From UKL13-2 sp038206765 (GTDB lineage Bacteria > Pseudomonadota > Gammaproteobacteria > Burkholderiales > Usitatibacteraceae), in contig JBBRAM010000010.1 of the NCBI GenBank assembly GCA_038206765.1, positions 1 through 64,000 on the forward strand: a DNA stretch of 64,000 nt. Reading direction: 5' to 3'. Within the stretch, counting starts at the first letter, position 1; the number at the start of each line of letters is the position of its first letter. The notes under the pieces are model-generated. The model searched no databases and was not told the DNA's origin. It saw only the letters and a program-made list of their open reading frames with translations. Below are positions 15,436-25,180 of this stretch, piece by piece. A program made the position numbers and the translations under genes.

Positions 15436-15667
15436 GGGGAATGTTTTTAAACTATTTCAGCCATTCTAAGCCAACTCTAAGCGAACTACGGTGGCGATCG
15501 AGTGCAACGCAAGACAAAAAGACGGTATATTCACGGCATGGCGTTTGCTTTAATGCTGTTGGCTAACGCCGGGCTCGGTGGCAAATCTAACGTAAAAAAG
15601 TAAAACCCCAATAATTTTCGTCATCGGCGCGCCCTATCTGAGAATTGACCACCAAAGGTCTCAAAAC

Positions 15668-17083
15668 ATGGCACTCAAAAAGTTTTTCAACGAGATGTAC
15701 CAGGACGATGGCAAGCCGCGTGCCCATTATCAGGCGTTCGGTGATTGGCTCGTCAATACACCTCCCGAAAAAATCACCCAAAACCGACAGGCAGCCGATT
15801 TGCTGTTTCATCGTGTCGGTATTACCTTTGCGGTCTACGGCGAGGCCACGGGCACGGAACGGTTGATCCCATTCGACATCGTGCCGCATGTGATCCCCGG
15901 CGAACAATGGGAACGGGTTTCCAAAGGGCTGAAACAACGTGTCACGGCATTAAATGCGTTTTTACACGATATCTATCATGAGCAAAACATCCTTCGTGCC
16001 GGCAAGGTACCCGCCAACAAAGTCATCGAAAATTCCCAGTTCCGCCCCGAAATGATCGGGATTGATGTGCCCGGTGGCATTTATGCGCATGTGGCAGGGA
16101 TCGATTTGGTCAAAGATTCAGACGGCGAATATTACGTACTCGAAGACAATTTGCGAACACCGTCGGGCGTGTCCTATTTGCTTGAAAACCGCAAAATGAT
16201 GATGCGGTTATTTCCTGAGTTATTTGCGCAACAGCGCGTTCGCCCCGTCGACCATTATCCCGATCTGTTATTGGAAACCTTGCGTAACGCAGCGCCAGTC
16301 GGGGTGGATAGCCCAACGATTGTGCTGATGACGCCTGGCAATTTTAATTCTGCTTATTTTGAGCACGCGTTTTTAGCACAACAGATGGGCATCGAGCTGG
16401 TAGAAGGCGTGGATCTCTTTGTACAAGACGATACCTTGTTCATGCGCACTACCCAGGGACCGAAAAAGGTCGATGTCGTCTATCGGCGTATCGATGATGA
16501 TTTCATCGATCCAGAGGCGTTCCGTAAAGATTCCATGATCGGCGTGCCGGGGCTCATGCGGGCATACCGGGCGGGACGTGTGACGTTAGCGAATGCGGTT
16601 GGCACCGGTGTGGCCGATGATAAATCGATGTATCCGTATGTGCCGGAGATGATTCGTTTTTATCTTGGTGAAGAGCCAATTCTTAAAAACGTCCATACCT
16701 ACATGCTTGATGATAAAAAAGACCTCGATTATGTCCTTGCCAATATGCAAGATTTGGTCATTAAAGAAGCGCAGGGTTCGGGCGGTTATGGCATGTTGGT
16801 TGGCCCCACTAGTACCAAAGATGAACGCGAACGCTACAAACAACGCGTGCTCGATGCGCCAGAACGGTTCATTGCGCAGCCGACACTCTCGCTCTCGGTT
16901 TGCCCCACGTTTGTGGATAAAGGCTTAGCGCCGCGCCATATTGATTTGCGGCCCTATGTACTATCGGGCAAGACCGTCAATTTTGTTCCCGGCGGGCTGA
17001 CTCGGGTTGCCTTGCGGGAAGGTTCGTTAGTCGTCAATTCATCGCAAGGTGGCGGCGTTAAAGATACCTGGATTGTTGACTGA
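15668..17083 (+). CDS. Circularly permuted ATP-grasp protein (DUF404/DUF407 type)
   Basis: 471-residue predicted peptide ligase of the circularly permuted ATP-grasp type 2 family. Typical parts: MYQDDGKPRAHY near the N-terminus, the EDNLRTPSGVSY motif (from Glu159), TPGNFNSAYFEHAFLAQQMGIELVEG, the DVVYRRIDDDFIDP block, and VIKEAQGSGGYGML near the end. Such enzymes are predicted to form amide bonds using ATP. First gene of a four-gene run with alpha-E, Anbu and transglutaminase/DUF2126 genes, all on the plus strand with gaps of 31-48 bases, so very likely one operon. The product of the system is unknown. Confidence 0.92.
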   Translation: MALKKFFNEMYQDDGKPRAHYQAFGDWLVNTPPEKITQNRQAADLLFHRVGITFAVYGEATGTERLIPFDIVPHVIPGEQWERVSKGLKQRVTALNAFLHDIYHEQNILRAGKVPANKVIENSQFRPEMIGIDVPGGIYAHVAGIDLVKDSDGEYYVLEDNLRTPSGVSYLLENRKMMMRLFPELFAQQRVRPVDHYPDLLLETLRNAAPVGVDSPTIVLMTPGNFNSAYFEHAFLAQQMGIELVEGVDLFVQDDTLFMRTTQGPKKVDVVYRRIDDDFIDPEAFRKDSMIGVPGLMRAYRAGRVTLANAVGTGVADDKSMYPYVPEMIRFYLGEEPILKNVHTYMLDDKKDLDYVLANMQDLVIKEAQGSGGYGMLVGPTSTKDERERYKQRVLDAPERFIAQPTLSLSVCPTFVDKGLAPRHIDLRPYVLSGKTVNFVPGGLTRVALREGSLVVNSSQGGGVKDTWIVD

Positions 17084-17131
17084 CATGTCATTGCAAACCA
17101 ACCTAGATAGACGGATAGTGGATTAACGACG

Positions 17132-18088
17132 ATGCTCTCAAGAACCGCCTCAACGCTCTACTGGATGTCCCGCAATGTCGAGCGCGCCGAAAATACGGCG
17201 CGTATTTTGGATGTGGCCTATCGCATGTCGCTCCTGACTAAAGACCCGGATTTGCAAGATCAGGAATGGTTTGCACCTCTCAATATTACCGGTACTCTTT
17301 TTCCGTTCAGCGGGCGACACGCGATTGTCAATTCGAAAGAAGTTTTGCACTTTATGGCACTCGACGCGGATAATCCGTCGTCCATTTACAGCTGCGCCAA
17401 GCAGGCCCGCGAGAACGCTCGCGCCGTACGCGGCACCATCACCAGTGAGATGTGGGAAGTGCTGAATGGTACGTGGCTCGAAATGCAAAACATGGATGAA
17501 GACCGCTTGTACGCCCGCGGCATTTCATCATTTTTTGATTGGGTCAAAGAGCGCTCGCATTTGTTTCGTGGCGTGACGTTCGGCACGATTCGCCGAGATG
17601 AAGCGTTTCAATTTCATCGTCTGGGCAGTTACATGGAACGTGCTGACAACACCGCGCGAATGCTGGACGTCAAATACCATGTGCTGTTGCCAAGCGTGGA
17701 AGATGTCGGCGGCGCAGTTGATTATTATCAATGGTCGGCAGTGCTGCGATCAGTCTCGGCGTTTGAATCTTATCGCAAGGTATATCGCGACATCATTACG
17801 CCGCTGAAAGTCGCCGAATTGCTGATCTTGCGCGACGATATTCCACGCTCGATACGATTTTGTTATCGTGATGTATATGAAATTCTGTGTACGGTGCAAA
17901 ATCGGTCATCAATGGAAGCTACCCGTCAGGCCGGTGAGATATATGCGGCGCTGCAATTTGGCACTATGCAAAATATTTTTCATGGCGGTCTGCACGAGTA
18001 CTTAACGGCTTTTTTAGAGTCTAGTAATAAGCTTGGCAATGAAATTGACAAAGCTTTTTTTGCGCCGACGCTGACGCCTTCAACATGA
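17132..18088 (+). CDS. Alpha-E domain protein (DUF403)
   Basis: 318-residue, almost entirely helical protein of the alpha-E family: starts MLSRTASTLYWMSRNVERAENTARILDVAYRM and repeats a related helix later (RLGSYMERADNTARMLDVKYHVLL), showing internal duplication of an ERA(D/E)NTAR motif at about residues 17-24 and 169-176. Members accompany circularly permuted ATP-grasp ligases and are thought to form part of the same complex or active site; no reaction is proven. Second gene of the Anbu cluster. Confidence 0.92.
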   Translation: MLSRTASTLYWMSRNVERAENTARILDVAYRMSLLTKDPDLQDQEWFAPLNITGTLFPFSGRHAIVNSKEVLHFMALDADNPSSIYSCAKQARENARAVRGTITSEMWEVLNGTWLEMQNMDEDRLYARGISSFFDWVKERSHLFRGVTFGTIRRDEAFQFHRLGSYMERADNTARMLDVKYHVLLPSVEDVGGAVDYYQWSAVLRSVSAFESYRKVYRDIITPLKVAELLILRDDIPRSIRFCYRDVYEILCTVQNRSSMEATRQAGEIYAALQFGTMQNIFHGGLHEYLTAFLESSNKLGNEIDKAFFAPTLTPST

Positions 18089-18128
18089 GTGTCTACGTCA
18101 TGTTTATTTTTTTCAAGTTGAAACCAAT

Positions 18129-18863
18129 ATGACTTACTGTGTTGCGATTCGCCTCGATTCTGGGATGATTTTTGCGTCGGACTCCAGAACCAACGCTGGC
18201 GTGGATCATGTCTCCACATTCAACAAAATGAAAGTGTATGAAAAACCCGATGACCGCGTTATTGTTTTGCTTTCCAGCGGAAATTTATCGGTTACCCAAG
18301 GGGTAGTGAATATTCTGGATCGCCAGCAATTTGCAGCACCCGACGAGCCGACCATTTGGAACGCCAAATCAATGTTTGATGTTGCGGCCATCGCGGGAGA
18401 AGCGCTGCGCGAAATTCAGCGACGCGACGGACCCGCGATGATGCAATCGGGTATCGAGGCATCGGCGAGTTTAATTATCGGCGGACAAATTTATGGTGAA
18501 CGACAACGCTTGTTCAACATCTATCCGCAAGGAAATTTTATTGAAACCTGCGAAGAAACGCCCTACTTTCAGCTCGGCGAGTCCAAGTACGGAAAACCAA
18601 TTTTGGACCGTGTAGTGACCACCGGCACACCACAAAAAGAAGCGGCAAAGTGCGTGTTGATTTCCTTTGATTCAACTATCAAATCCAATATCTCGGTTGG
18701 CATGCCGATCGATATGTTGTGGTATCCAAATGATTCGTTACGGGTTGGCGTGCAGCAGCGCATCCGCGAGGGTGATCCGTATTTTTCAATGTTGCGGCAG
18801 CGATGGGGTGGCGGATTGCGCCGCGTTTTTGGTGAATTGCCCGATCCCGATTGGCTCGAGTGA
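18129..18863 (+). CDS. Anbu, proteasome-related peptidase
   Basis: 244-residue Ntn-hydrolase related to HslV and proteasome beta subunits. After removal of Met1 the N-terminal residue is Thr (MTYCVA), the expected nucleophile. Asp18 (SDSRTNAG) and Lys33 (FNKMKVYE), counted with Met1, match catalytic Asp17 and the Lys of the family. Unlike HslV there is no hslU partner here. Anbu proteins are known to form oligomeric rings or spirals and show little or no protease activity on test substrates. The gene always tends to travel with the ATP-grasp, alpha-E and transglutaminase genes found on both sides here, suggesting it trims or releases a peptide made by them. Confidence 0.93.
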   Translation: MTYCVAIRLDSGMIFASDSRTNAGVDHVSTFNKMKVYEKPDDRVIVLLSSGNLSVTQGVVNILDRQQFAAPDEPTIWNAKSMFDVAAIAGEALREIQRRDGPAMMQSGIEASASLIIGGQIYGERQRLFNIYPQGNFIETCEETPYFQLGESKYGKPILDRVVTTGTPQKEAAKCVLISFDSTIKSNISVGMPIDMLWYPNDSLRVGVQQRIREGDPYFSMLRQRWGGGLRRVFGELPDPDWLE

Positions 18864-18894
18864 CACGTACAGCACAAATTAAAGTATAAATTTA

Positions 18895-21800
18895 ATGACC
18901 ATCCGCGTCGCACTACACCACAAAACCCATTACAAATTCGACCGCGCCGTAAACCTCTCGCCGCACGAGGTACGGCTGCGACCGGCTGCGCATTGCCGCA
19001 CGCCAATTGAGAGTTACTCGCTTAAGGTAAAGCCCGAAAAACATTTTATCAACTGGCAGCAAGATCCCTACGGCAATTGGTTGGCACGTTTGGTGTTCAA
19101 CGAGCCCGCGTCCGAGCTATCAATCGAAGTAGATTTGATTGCCGATATGACGGTGATTAACCCGTTTGATTTTTTTGTCGAGGCCTACGCTGAGAAATAT
19201 CCGTTCGCCTACACCGCTGACAATACGCGGGAGTTAACGGCCTATTTAGAAACAGAAACGCCCGGTCCGCTCATCACAAAATGGATTCAACATGCCCGCG
19301 CTCATTTACTGCGGCCTGGCATGGTCACGATTGATTTTCTGGTCGCCTTGAATCAACAATTGCAAACCGATATTGCCTATCTGATCCGCATGGAAGCGGG
19401 TGTGCAACCCCCAGAATTCACGCTCGCGTCAGCAAAAGGTTCCTGCCGCGATTCAGCCTGGTTGCTCGTGCAGATTTTACGTAATTTTGGCATCGCAGCC
19501 CGCTTCGCATCCGGCTATTTGATTCAGCTGGTGGCCGATCAAAAATCATTGGATGGCCCGTCTGGCACGGATAAAGATTTCACCGACTTGCACGCATGGT
19601 GCGAGGCTTACCTGCCCGGTGCGGGCTGGGTAGGCTTTGACCCTACCTCGGGCTTGATGGCTGGTGAAGGCCACATACCACTGGCATGCACGGCGATTCC
19701 ATCCTCTGCCGCACCGGTTTCGGGCTTCACGGATCAATGCGAATCAACGCTCGATTTTGCAATGACCGTAACCCGCATTCACGAAGACCCACGCGTCACC
19801 AAGCCATACAATGAAACGCAATGGAAAGACATCATGGCGCTGGGTGAGCAAGTTGATGCCGACCTAAAAGCTGGCGACGTCAAACTGACGATGGGCGGTG
19901 AGCCAACTTTCGTCTCCATTGACGACATGGAGGGCGCCGAGTGGAATTTCACCGCAATGTCGCCAAAAAAATTGGCCTTGGCCACTGATTTATTGACCCG
20001 CTTAAAACCGAAATTCGCGCCCGGATCATTGCTCCATTTTGGCCAAGGCAAATGGTATCCCGGCGAGCCGCTGCCTCGTTGGGCGCTTTCTTGCTACTGG
20101 CGGCTTGATGGTAAGGCGATTTGGCACGATGAATCGCTGATTGCGTTCTCTACGCCGTCAAAACCGCCCTCCCCAGTTGATGCCAAAACGTTCGTACGCG
20201 AGCTCGCCACGCAGCTTAGCCTCGATGCTGACTATGCAATACCGGCTTATGAAAGTGTCTGGCGCACTATCCGCGACGAAATGAGCTTGCCCGGGAATGT
20301 CGATTTGCTCGATCCGGGATTGAAACAGCCAGCGGAACGCGCAAAATTGTTGGCTCAGCTCGCGGGGCAAATTGGCGAGGCCGTGGGTTATGTGTTGCCC
20401 TTAAAAGTGGTTGAGCCTGGGGCAGGCGCGGCCTCAACAACAACAGCGACGACAACAACGACAACCACCACCGATTGGGCATCGTCGGTCTGGCCACTTC
20501 AAACCAAGCATCTTTTTTTGCTCGATGGCGATTCGCCGATTGGGTTTCGGCTACCACTTGCCTCGCTGCCGCAGATGGCAGCCGAAGATTGTGAGGTCAT
20601 CATCGAGGTTGATCCGTTCGCGGTTCAACCTGAACTTAATGCATCCGATGCCGCCTCTAAAGAGTCCGCGCAAGTCGCGCTAAAAAAGGAAATCAAACCG
20701 CGCACGGAAATCGACATCCAAAAAGGCAAACTCGCCAAAGGTATCGTACGAACCGCGCTTTGTGTTCAGGTTCGTGAAAGTGAAACCGGTCATTCATTTC
20801 TTTACATTTTCATGCCTCCAGTAGCAAGGCTGGGAGATTATTTGTCGTTGGTGAGCGCTATTGAGGTCACGGCGAGCAAATTGACGCTGCCGGTGCGCTT
20901 GGAAGGCTATACCCCCCCGTCCGACAAGCGCCTTAACAAATTCGCCATCACGCCCGATCCCGGCGTCATCGAAGTCAATATCCATCCCACCAAAACATGG
21001 GGCGAGCTGGTCGCGAATACCGAAACACTCTACGAGGAAGCCCGCCAGACCCGCTTAGGCTGTGAAAAATTTATGCTTGATGGCCGCCACACGGGCACCG
21101 GCGGCGGCAATCACGTCACGGTCGGCGGTGAGACACCGGCTGATTCGCCGCTATTGCGCCGCCCTGATTTGCTGCGCTCACTCATCACTTATTGGCAAAA
21201 TCATCCGGCACTTTCATATTTATTTTCCGGTATGTTCATCGGGCCGACATCGCAAAGCCCGCGGGTGGACGAAGCGCGCGACGACACACTTTATGAGCTA
21301 GAGATTGCCTTTGAGCAAATGGATTTGAAAGCGAAGTCCGGAGAGGAAACACTGCAACCTTGGCTGGTGGATCGTCTGTTGCGCAACTTTTTGATTGATC
21401 TGACGGGCAACACCCACCGCGCCGAATTTTCGATCGACAAGCTCTACTCGCCCGACGGTCCGACCGGGCGCTTGGGGCTGCTGGAATTCCGGGCGTTCGA
21501 GATGCCTCCGCATCCGCAAATGAGTTTGGCGCAAATGTTGTTGCTGCGCGCCCTCATCGCCAGATTTTGGGAAACACCTTACCGCGCTCCGCTCATCCGC
21601 TGGGGAACCGAGCTGCATGATCGTTTCATGCTGCCCTACTTCGTCGCTAACGATATGAAAAGTGTGGTTGATGATTTAAACGCAGCCGGTTATCCGTTTT
21701 CATTCGATTGGTTTGCGCCGTTCCTCGAATTCCGCTTTCCGCGCTTTGGTACCGTTGCCTATCAAGGCATCTCTTTGGAGTTGCGACAAGCGATTGAGCC

Positions 21801-22338
21801 ATGGCATGTTTTGGGTGAAGAAATGGCCATTGGCGGCACCTCACGCTACGTAGATTCAAGTGTCGAACGTCTGCAAATCAAGGTGTCTGGCATGACTGGC
21901 AACCGGCACATTGTCACCTGTAACGGCAGGGTTGTGCCGATGTCACCAACCGGTGTGTCGGGCGAATTTGTGGCTGGCGTCCGGTACCGCGCGTGGGCAC
22001 CGCCGTCGGCATTACACCCGACAATTGGCGTGCAGGCGCCGCTGGTGTTTGATTTAGTCGATACATGGGCGCAGCGCTCGGTTGGCGGCTGCACCTATCA
22101 TGTCTCCCACCCCGGTGGACGCAACTATGCGACCTTTCCTGTCAACGCGTTTGAGGCGGAAGCAAGGCGGGTCGCGCGATTCCAGAAGATTGGTCATACA
22201 CCGGGGCCGATGGGTGCAGGTTTGGGTGTACGAGCCGAGGGCCGAAATCCAGCATTCCCGTTCACGCTTGATTTACGGCGGCAGCCTGATTTTGATGGCG
22301 CGCATACGATGCATGCGAGACCACACGGCGAGCAGTAA
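18895..22338 (+). CDS. Transglutaminase-like protease fused to DUF2126
   Basis: 1147-residue last gene of the Anbu cluster. Residues 1-100 form the bacterial transglutaminase N-domain (RVALHHKTHYKFDR...). The papain-like core has Cys184 (KGSCRDSAWLLV), His233 (DLHAWCEAYL) and Asp249 (GFDPTSGL) as catalytic triad. From about residue 300 the rest is DUF2126, starting LTMGGEPTFVSIDDM and with HTGTGGGNHVTVGG in the middle; it resembles a glutamine-synthetase-type amidoligase fold in published predictions. A threonine run sits at about 515-525. It could cut or form isopeptide bonds together with the ATP-grasp enzyme. 31 bases after Anbu. Confidence 0.93.
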   Translation: MTIRVALHHKTHYKFDRAVNLSPHEVRLRPAAHCRTPIESYSLKVKPEKHFINWQQDPYGNWLARLVFNEPASELSIEVDLIADMTVINPFDFFVEAYAEKYPFAYTADNTRELTAYLETETPGPLITKWIQHARAHLLRPGMVTIDFLVALNQQLQTDIAYLIRMEAGVQPPEFTLASAKGSCRDSAWLLVQILRNFGIAARFASGYLIQLVADQKSLDGPSGTDKDFTDLHAWCEAYLPGAGWVGFDPTSGLMAGEGHIPLACTAIPSSAAPVSGFTDQCESTLDFAMTVTRIHEDPRVTKPYNETQWKDIMALGEQVDADLKAGDVKLTMGGEPTFVSIDDMEGAEWNFTAMSPKKLALATDLLTRLKPKFAPGSLLHFGQGKWYPGEPLPRWALSCYWRLDGKAIWHDESLIAFSTPSKPPSPVDAKTFVRELATQLSLDADYAIPAYESVWRTIRDEMSLPGNVDLLDPGLKQPAERAKLLAQLAGQIGEAVGYVLPLKVVEPGAGAASTTTATTTTTTTTDWASSVWPLQTKHLFLLDGDSPIGFRLPLASLPQMAAEDCEVIIEVDPFAVQPELNASDAASKESAQVALKKEIKPRTEIDIQKGKLAKGIVRTALCVQVRESETGHSFLYIFMPPVARLGDYLSLVSAIEVTASKLTLPVRLEGYTPPSDKRLNKFAITPDPGVIEVNIHPTKTWGELVANTETLYEEARQTRLGCEKFMLDGRHTGTGGGNHVTVGGETPADSPLLRRPDLLRSLITYWQNHPALSYLFSGMFIGPTSQSPRVDEARDDTLYELEIAFEQMDLKAKSGEETLQPWLVDRLLRNFLIDLTGNTHRAEFSIDKLYSPDGPTGRLGLLEFRAFEMPPHPQMSLAQMLLLRALIARFWETPYRAPLIRWGTELHDRFMLPYFVANDMKSVVDDLNAAGYPFSFDWFAPFLEFRFPRFGTVAYQGISLELRQAIEPWHVLGEEMAIGGTSRYVDSSVERLQIKVSGMTGNRHIVTCNGRVVPMSPTGVSGEFVAGVRYRAWAPPSALHPTIGVQAPLVFDLVDTWAQRSVGGCTYHVSHPGGRNYATFPVNAFEAEARRVARFQKIGHTPGPMGAGLGVRAEGRNPAFPFTLDLRRQPDFDGAHTMHARPHGEQ
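20438..20473 (+). repeat. ACN-repeat coding for a Thr-rich linker in the DUF2126 protein
   Basis: An imperfect trinucleotide run (ACA/ACG/ACC) inside the transglutaminase/DUF2126 gene, coding for about eleven threonines broken by one alanine. It lies between the conserved blocks and is probably a flexible linker prone to length change. Confidence 0.7.
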
Positions 22339-22408
22339 CACGAAATGGTCGGCGACGCAGTATAGATTGCAAGGTTTGCTGTTGCTGATGGGGTTGTTTC
22401 TGTTGGTA

Positions 22409-23887
22409 CTACCGGCCCGACCCGGTACGAGCACGCTGCATAAATGCCTCTAATGCAACAATCGCACCCGCCAACCGTTGCCTGGTCTCATCGAGTCGCT
22501 GGCGCTTTGGTAGTGCCGCGCCGCGTTTAAAGACTCGGCCATCGAGTGTGCGTGAACCGTCTTTGAGTACCTCGATATTCATGGTGATGCCGAATTTTTT
22601 GAACACCGGTGCCAACTCAAAATAGCGTTCGAGCAAATCTTGGCGTGTGCGTTGGTAGGCATGTTCGCACACCTGCTTGCGGGAGGCGTAACTGAATAAA
22701 TTGGTAAAGAACATTTGCGCATCGTCGCTCGCGGGCTCGAATAAAACGACGCTGGCGTTCTTATATTTGTTGACGTATTTTTCTAAACCAGCGTGCATCC
22801 GTGAATGAATCATCGTGCGGAAGGTTTGGGAAAGCACGGCTGGTAAGCCGCCCTCAACCAATTTTTCGATATGCGCATTCCGCCAATTGCCAGTGCCGGC
22901 TGGGCTCGCAGCACTTTTACTATTCTTGGCACGCTTGTGTGCCGCGTCGGCATCGAACGGCACGAGCGGGTTGACGCAGAGCACTAACTCGGCGCCGTCT
23001 TCGAGCGCGAGTGATGCGTTCAGTGTTTTCTTAAGTGCGCCATCGACAAAATAATGGCCATCAATTTCTACCGGCGGAAATAATCCGGGCAACGCCGCAC
23101 TTGCCTGCACTGCCTTGGAAATTGGCACGTGGTCGAATCCAGCTGCGCCAAACGTCACGGCTTTGCCGGTATCAAGATCAACCGCGACGGAATAAAGTTT
23201 GTGTTTAAGCTGCCGAAAATCATCGGTTCGGCCGGAATGGCTGAAGGTGTCGCTTAAAAATTTGGCAATCGCTTCATTATCAAACACACCCGCCGGAATC
23301 GCGCGAAATAAACTAGCGAATGCCTCGACAGGAGAGCGCTTGATAGGACTTGCGATGTAGCGTGTTACACCCTGCCAAACGAGGAGCGGAACACTCTTCA
23401 CGCGGCGAACATATTCGCGATAAGCCGGCCGCAGAAATACTTCGGGCTTGAGCGCCTTAACGGTGTTCGGAACCCCACCTTGTCGGCGTTGGGGATTCTT
23501 GCTGTCGTTGTCAATGAACAAGCGATAAATCTCAATCGGCGTGAGCTGGTTCGCAAGGCCAGCAGTGATGAAACTGCCCGCCGATACGCCGACGTAGATG
23601 TCCATATCGTTTAAATCGAGTCCATCCAGCGCCTCGTCAAGCGCTAACAAGACACCGATCTCGTACATCGCCCCAAGTGGGCCCCCGCCAGCTAGGGCGA
23701 GCGCAATTTTTTTCTTGCGCCGGCCGAATGGCAAGGCTGTCGATTTCCGTGCAGTCGGCGGGCGCGCGCGCGCCGCGTTGGGCTGACGCCCGGTCAACTT
23801 ACCCGGCGGCTTGCTGGTTTGCTTGCCAGTTTGCTTGCCGGTCTTAAGGGCTGCTGCAAATGGCGTTGCGGAAATTACAGTTGGCAA
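22409..23887 (-). CDS. Patatin-like phospholipase
   Basis: 492-residue serine lipid hydrolase. After a basic Lys/Pro/Arg-rich N-terminus (1-60) comes the patatin core: oxyanion loop LAGGGPLGAMYEIG (65-78), nucleophile elbow GVSAGSF with Ser102, and catalytic aspartate in FVDGALKKT. It would release fatty acids from phospholipids or storage lipids. The first codon is TTG at 23887, chosen because GGAG lies six bases before it; the only nearby ATG is out of frame. Convergent with the DUF2126 gene, and upstream of a phasin gene on the same strand, which fits a link to lipid or polyester granules. Confidence 0.9.
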   Translation of the reverse strand: MPTVISATPFAAALKTGKQTGKQTSKPPGKLTGRQPNAARARPPTARKSTALPFGRRKKKIALALAGGGPLGAMYEIGVLLALDEALDGLDLNDMDIYVGVSAGSFITAGLANQLTPIEIYRLFIDNDSKNPQRRQGGVPNTVKALKPEVFLRPAYREYVRRVKSVPLLVWQGVTRYIASPIKRSPVEAFASLFRAIPAGVFDNEAIAKFLSDTFSHSGRTDDFRQLKHKLYSVAVDLDTGKAVTFGAAGFDHVPISKAVQASAALPGLFPPVEIDGHYFVDGALKKTLNASLALEDGAELVLCVNPLVPFDADAAHKRAKNSKSAASPAGTGNWRNAHIEKLVEGGLPAVLSQTFRTMIHSRMHAGLEKYVNKYKNASVVLFEPASDDAQMFFTNLFSYASRKQVCEHAYQRTRQDLLERYFELAPVFKKFGITMNIEVLKDGSRTLDGRVFKRGAALPKRQRLDETRQRLAGAIVALEAFMQRARTGSGR

Positions 23888-24010
23888 AGCATGCTCCGGA
23901 CATTTAATGAGAAATCAATAATAGGTGGCGCGTGTTGGCTGTGGAAGTGGACGCGGCGGTGGCAATGCCAATGGCAATAGCAATGGCCCGCTGATTCGTG
24001 CCCGGCCCAG

Positions 24011-24042
24011 AAAAATGGGGAATATCGCTACGATATTCCCCA
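24011..24042 (-). terminator. Intrinsic terminator of the phasin gene
   Basis: A perfect 12-bp stem (TGGGGAATATCG with CGATATTCCCCA, 24016-24027 and 24031-24042) with a three-base loop is followed on the minus strand by five T. It lies 28 bases after the phasin stop codon. Confidence 0.88.
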
Positions 24043-24069
24043 CTCCGCTTTAATAAGCCAGAAAGTTGG

Positions 24070-24711
24070 TTAAACGCGAACGCCGCGCTTATTCAATTGG
24101 TTCAACGCTTTTTGCAATTCCGACATACGGGCTTGCAATTCACGCACGTTTTGGCTCGATGGAATACCGAATGTGTTCAAGGTTTTGGCAACACGGTTTT
24201 CAAACACATGCTCAAGTTGCGTCGCGGCTTGTGTCGCGCCCTGCTTTGCGTTGGCTACGCCTGAGCTTAAGGTGCGCTCAGATTTTTTGGCAAATGCTTT
24301 CACTTCTTTGGCCACTTCGGCAGCTTTCGCTTGCGCTACGGCCGCGGCTTGGCCTTGCACTTTTTTACCTTCTTTAACAGTTGTTCTTACTGTCTTTTGA
24401 ACATACGCGCCAGCCTTGTTCGCGAGTGATTCAGCGGCTTGAGAGGTCATGGCTGAAAGGCGCTGCGCTTCATTGGCGATCAAGCCGTAGACGCGGGTTG
24501 CTTCGTCTTGTACGCGGTTTGCTGCACCAATACCGGCAAGAAAAACCTTGTGCGCATTCGCGGCAACGGTAGTAACTTCCGCCTTAACAGCGGCTTTTGT
24601 TGAATTTACGGTTGAACGTGAAACAGGACGACGAGCTGCCGACTTGGTTACTTTTGCCGCAGGTTTTTTGACAGCAGGCTTTGAGATTAATTTGGTGATT
24701 ACTTTTGCCAT
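24070..24711 (-). CDS. Phasin-family polyhydroxyalkanoate granule-associated protein
   Basis: 213-residue, Ala/Lys-rich, mostly helical protein. Residues 1-45 are a Lys/Ala/Pro-rich tail (KPAVKKPAAKVTKSAARRP) resembling histone H1-type tails. Residues 50-150 form the amphipathic phasin-like helices (NAHKVFLAGIGAANRVQDEA). The C-terminus has the typical LNTFGIPSSQNVRELQARMSELQKAL coiled-coil. PhaF/PhaI-type phasins coat PHA granules, and PhaF's basic tail, there at the C-terminus, binds DNA to distribute granules at division. Here the basic tail is at the N-terminus. Strong own terminator downstream; no pha synthase gene in the window. Confidence 0.82.
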   Translation of the reverse strand: MAKVITKLISKPAVKKPAAKVTKSAARRPVSRSTVNSTKAAVKAEVTTVAANAHKVFLAGIGAANRVQDEATRVYGLIANEAQRLSAMTSQAAESLANKAGAYVQKTVRTTVKEGKKVQGQAAAVAQAKAAEVAKEVKAFAKKSERTLSSGVANAKQGATQAATQLEHVFENRVAKTLNTFGIPSSQNVRELQARMSELQKALNQLNKRGVRV

Positions 24712-25180
24712 GATGATTCTCCAATAAAGGTGGAATGACGGAAACGTGAAGTTTGATGAAAATGCGGGGTGTAAACGATTTGATGGATCCGAATATAGGC
24801 GCAGTCTTTAGAGCAAACACACTAATAGCGGCAGCGGTGGCGGCCTAAGTTTGAAGGCGAAACGCCAGTATTGACGGGGAATTCAGAGCATTTTTGGTCT
24901 GAACTGCCCGCTGAGCAACGAGCTTTAATATGTTTCTGAATAATGCGCAACTAGTCTGCCGTCACTTTTTTGTGGACTCGATACAGAATCGTAATTGACC
25001 CCAGCGTCATAAATATTTGTTGTATTTGCCGCAGCAGCATTGCCTGAATGCACACATCGGCGCGGCCCGCAGTGTAATATCTGAGTTGAATTCATATTGC
25101 AGTCGCCCCAAAGGTTTTGTTGCGGCGCAGCAAAAGCTGCAGCGAGGAAAATCGATGATTGATAAACGATAAATGCACAA
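24712..25180 (+). other. Intergenic region between divergent phasin and acyl reductase genes
   Basis: About 470 bases without a credible reading frame. It must hold the promoters of both divergent genes, but no convincing -35/-10 pair was found. The right part, towards the reductase, becomes AT-rich and leads into the phased repeats listed separately. Confidence 0.5.

Noticed and set aside
20438..20473. Frameshift-prone tract breaking the DUF2126 gene
   Set aside because: The reading frame and conserved DUF2126 blocks continue unchanged on both sides; only a Thr-rich linker results.
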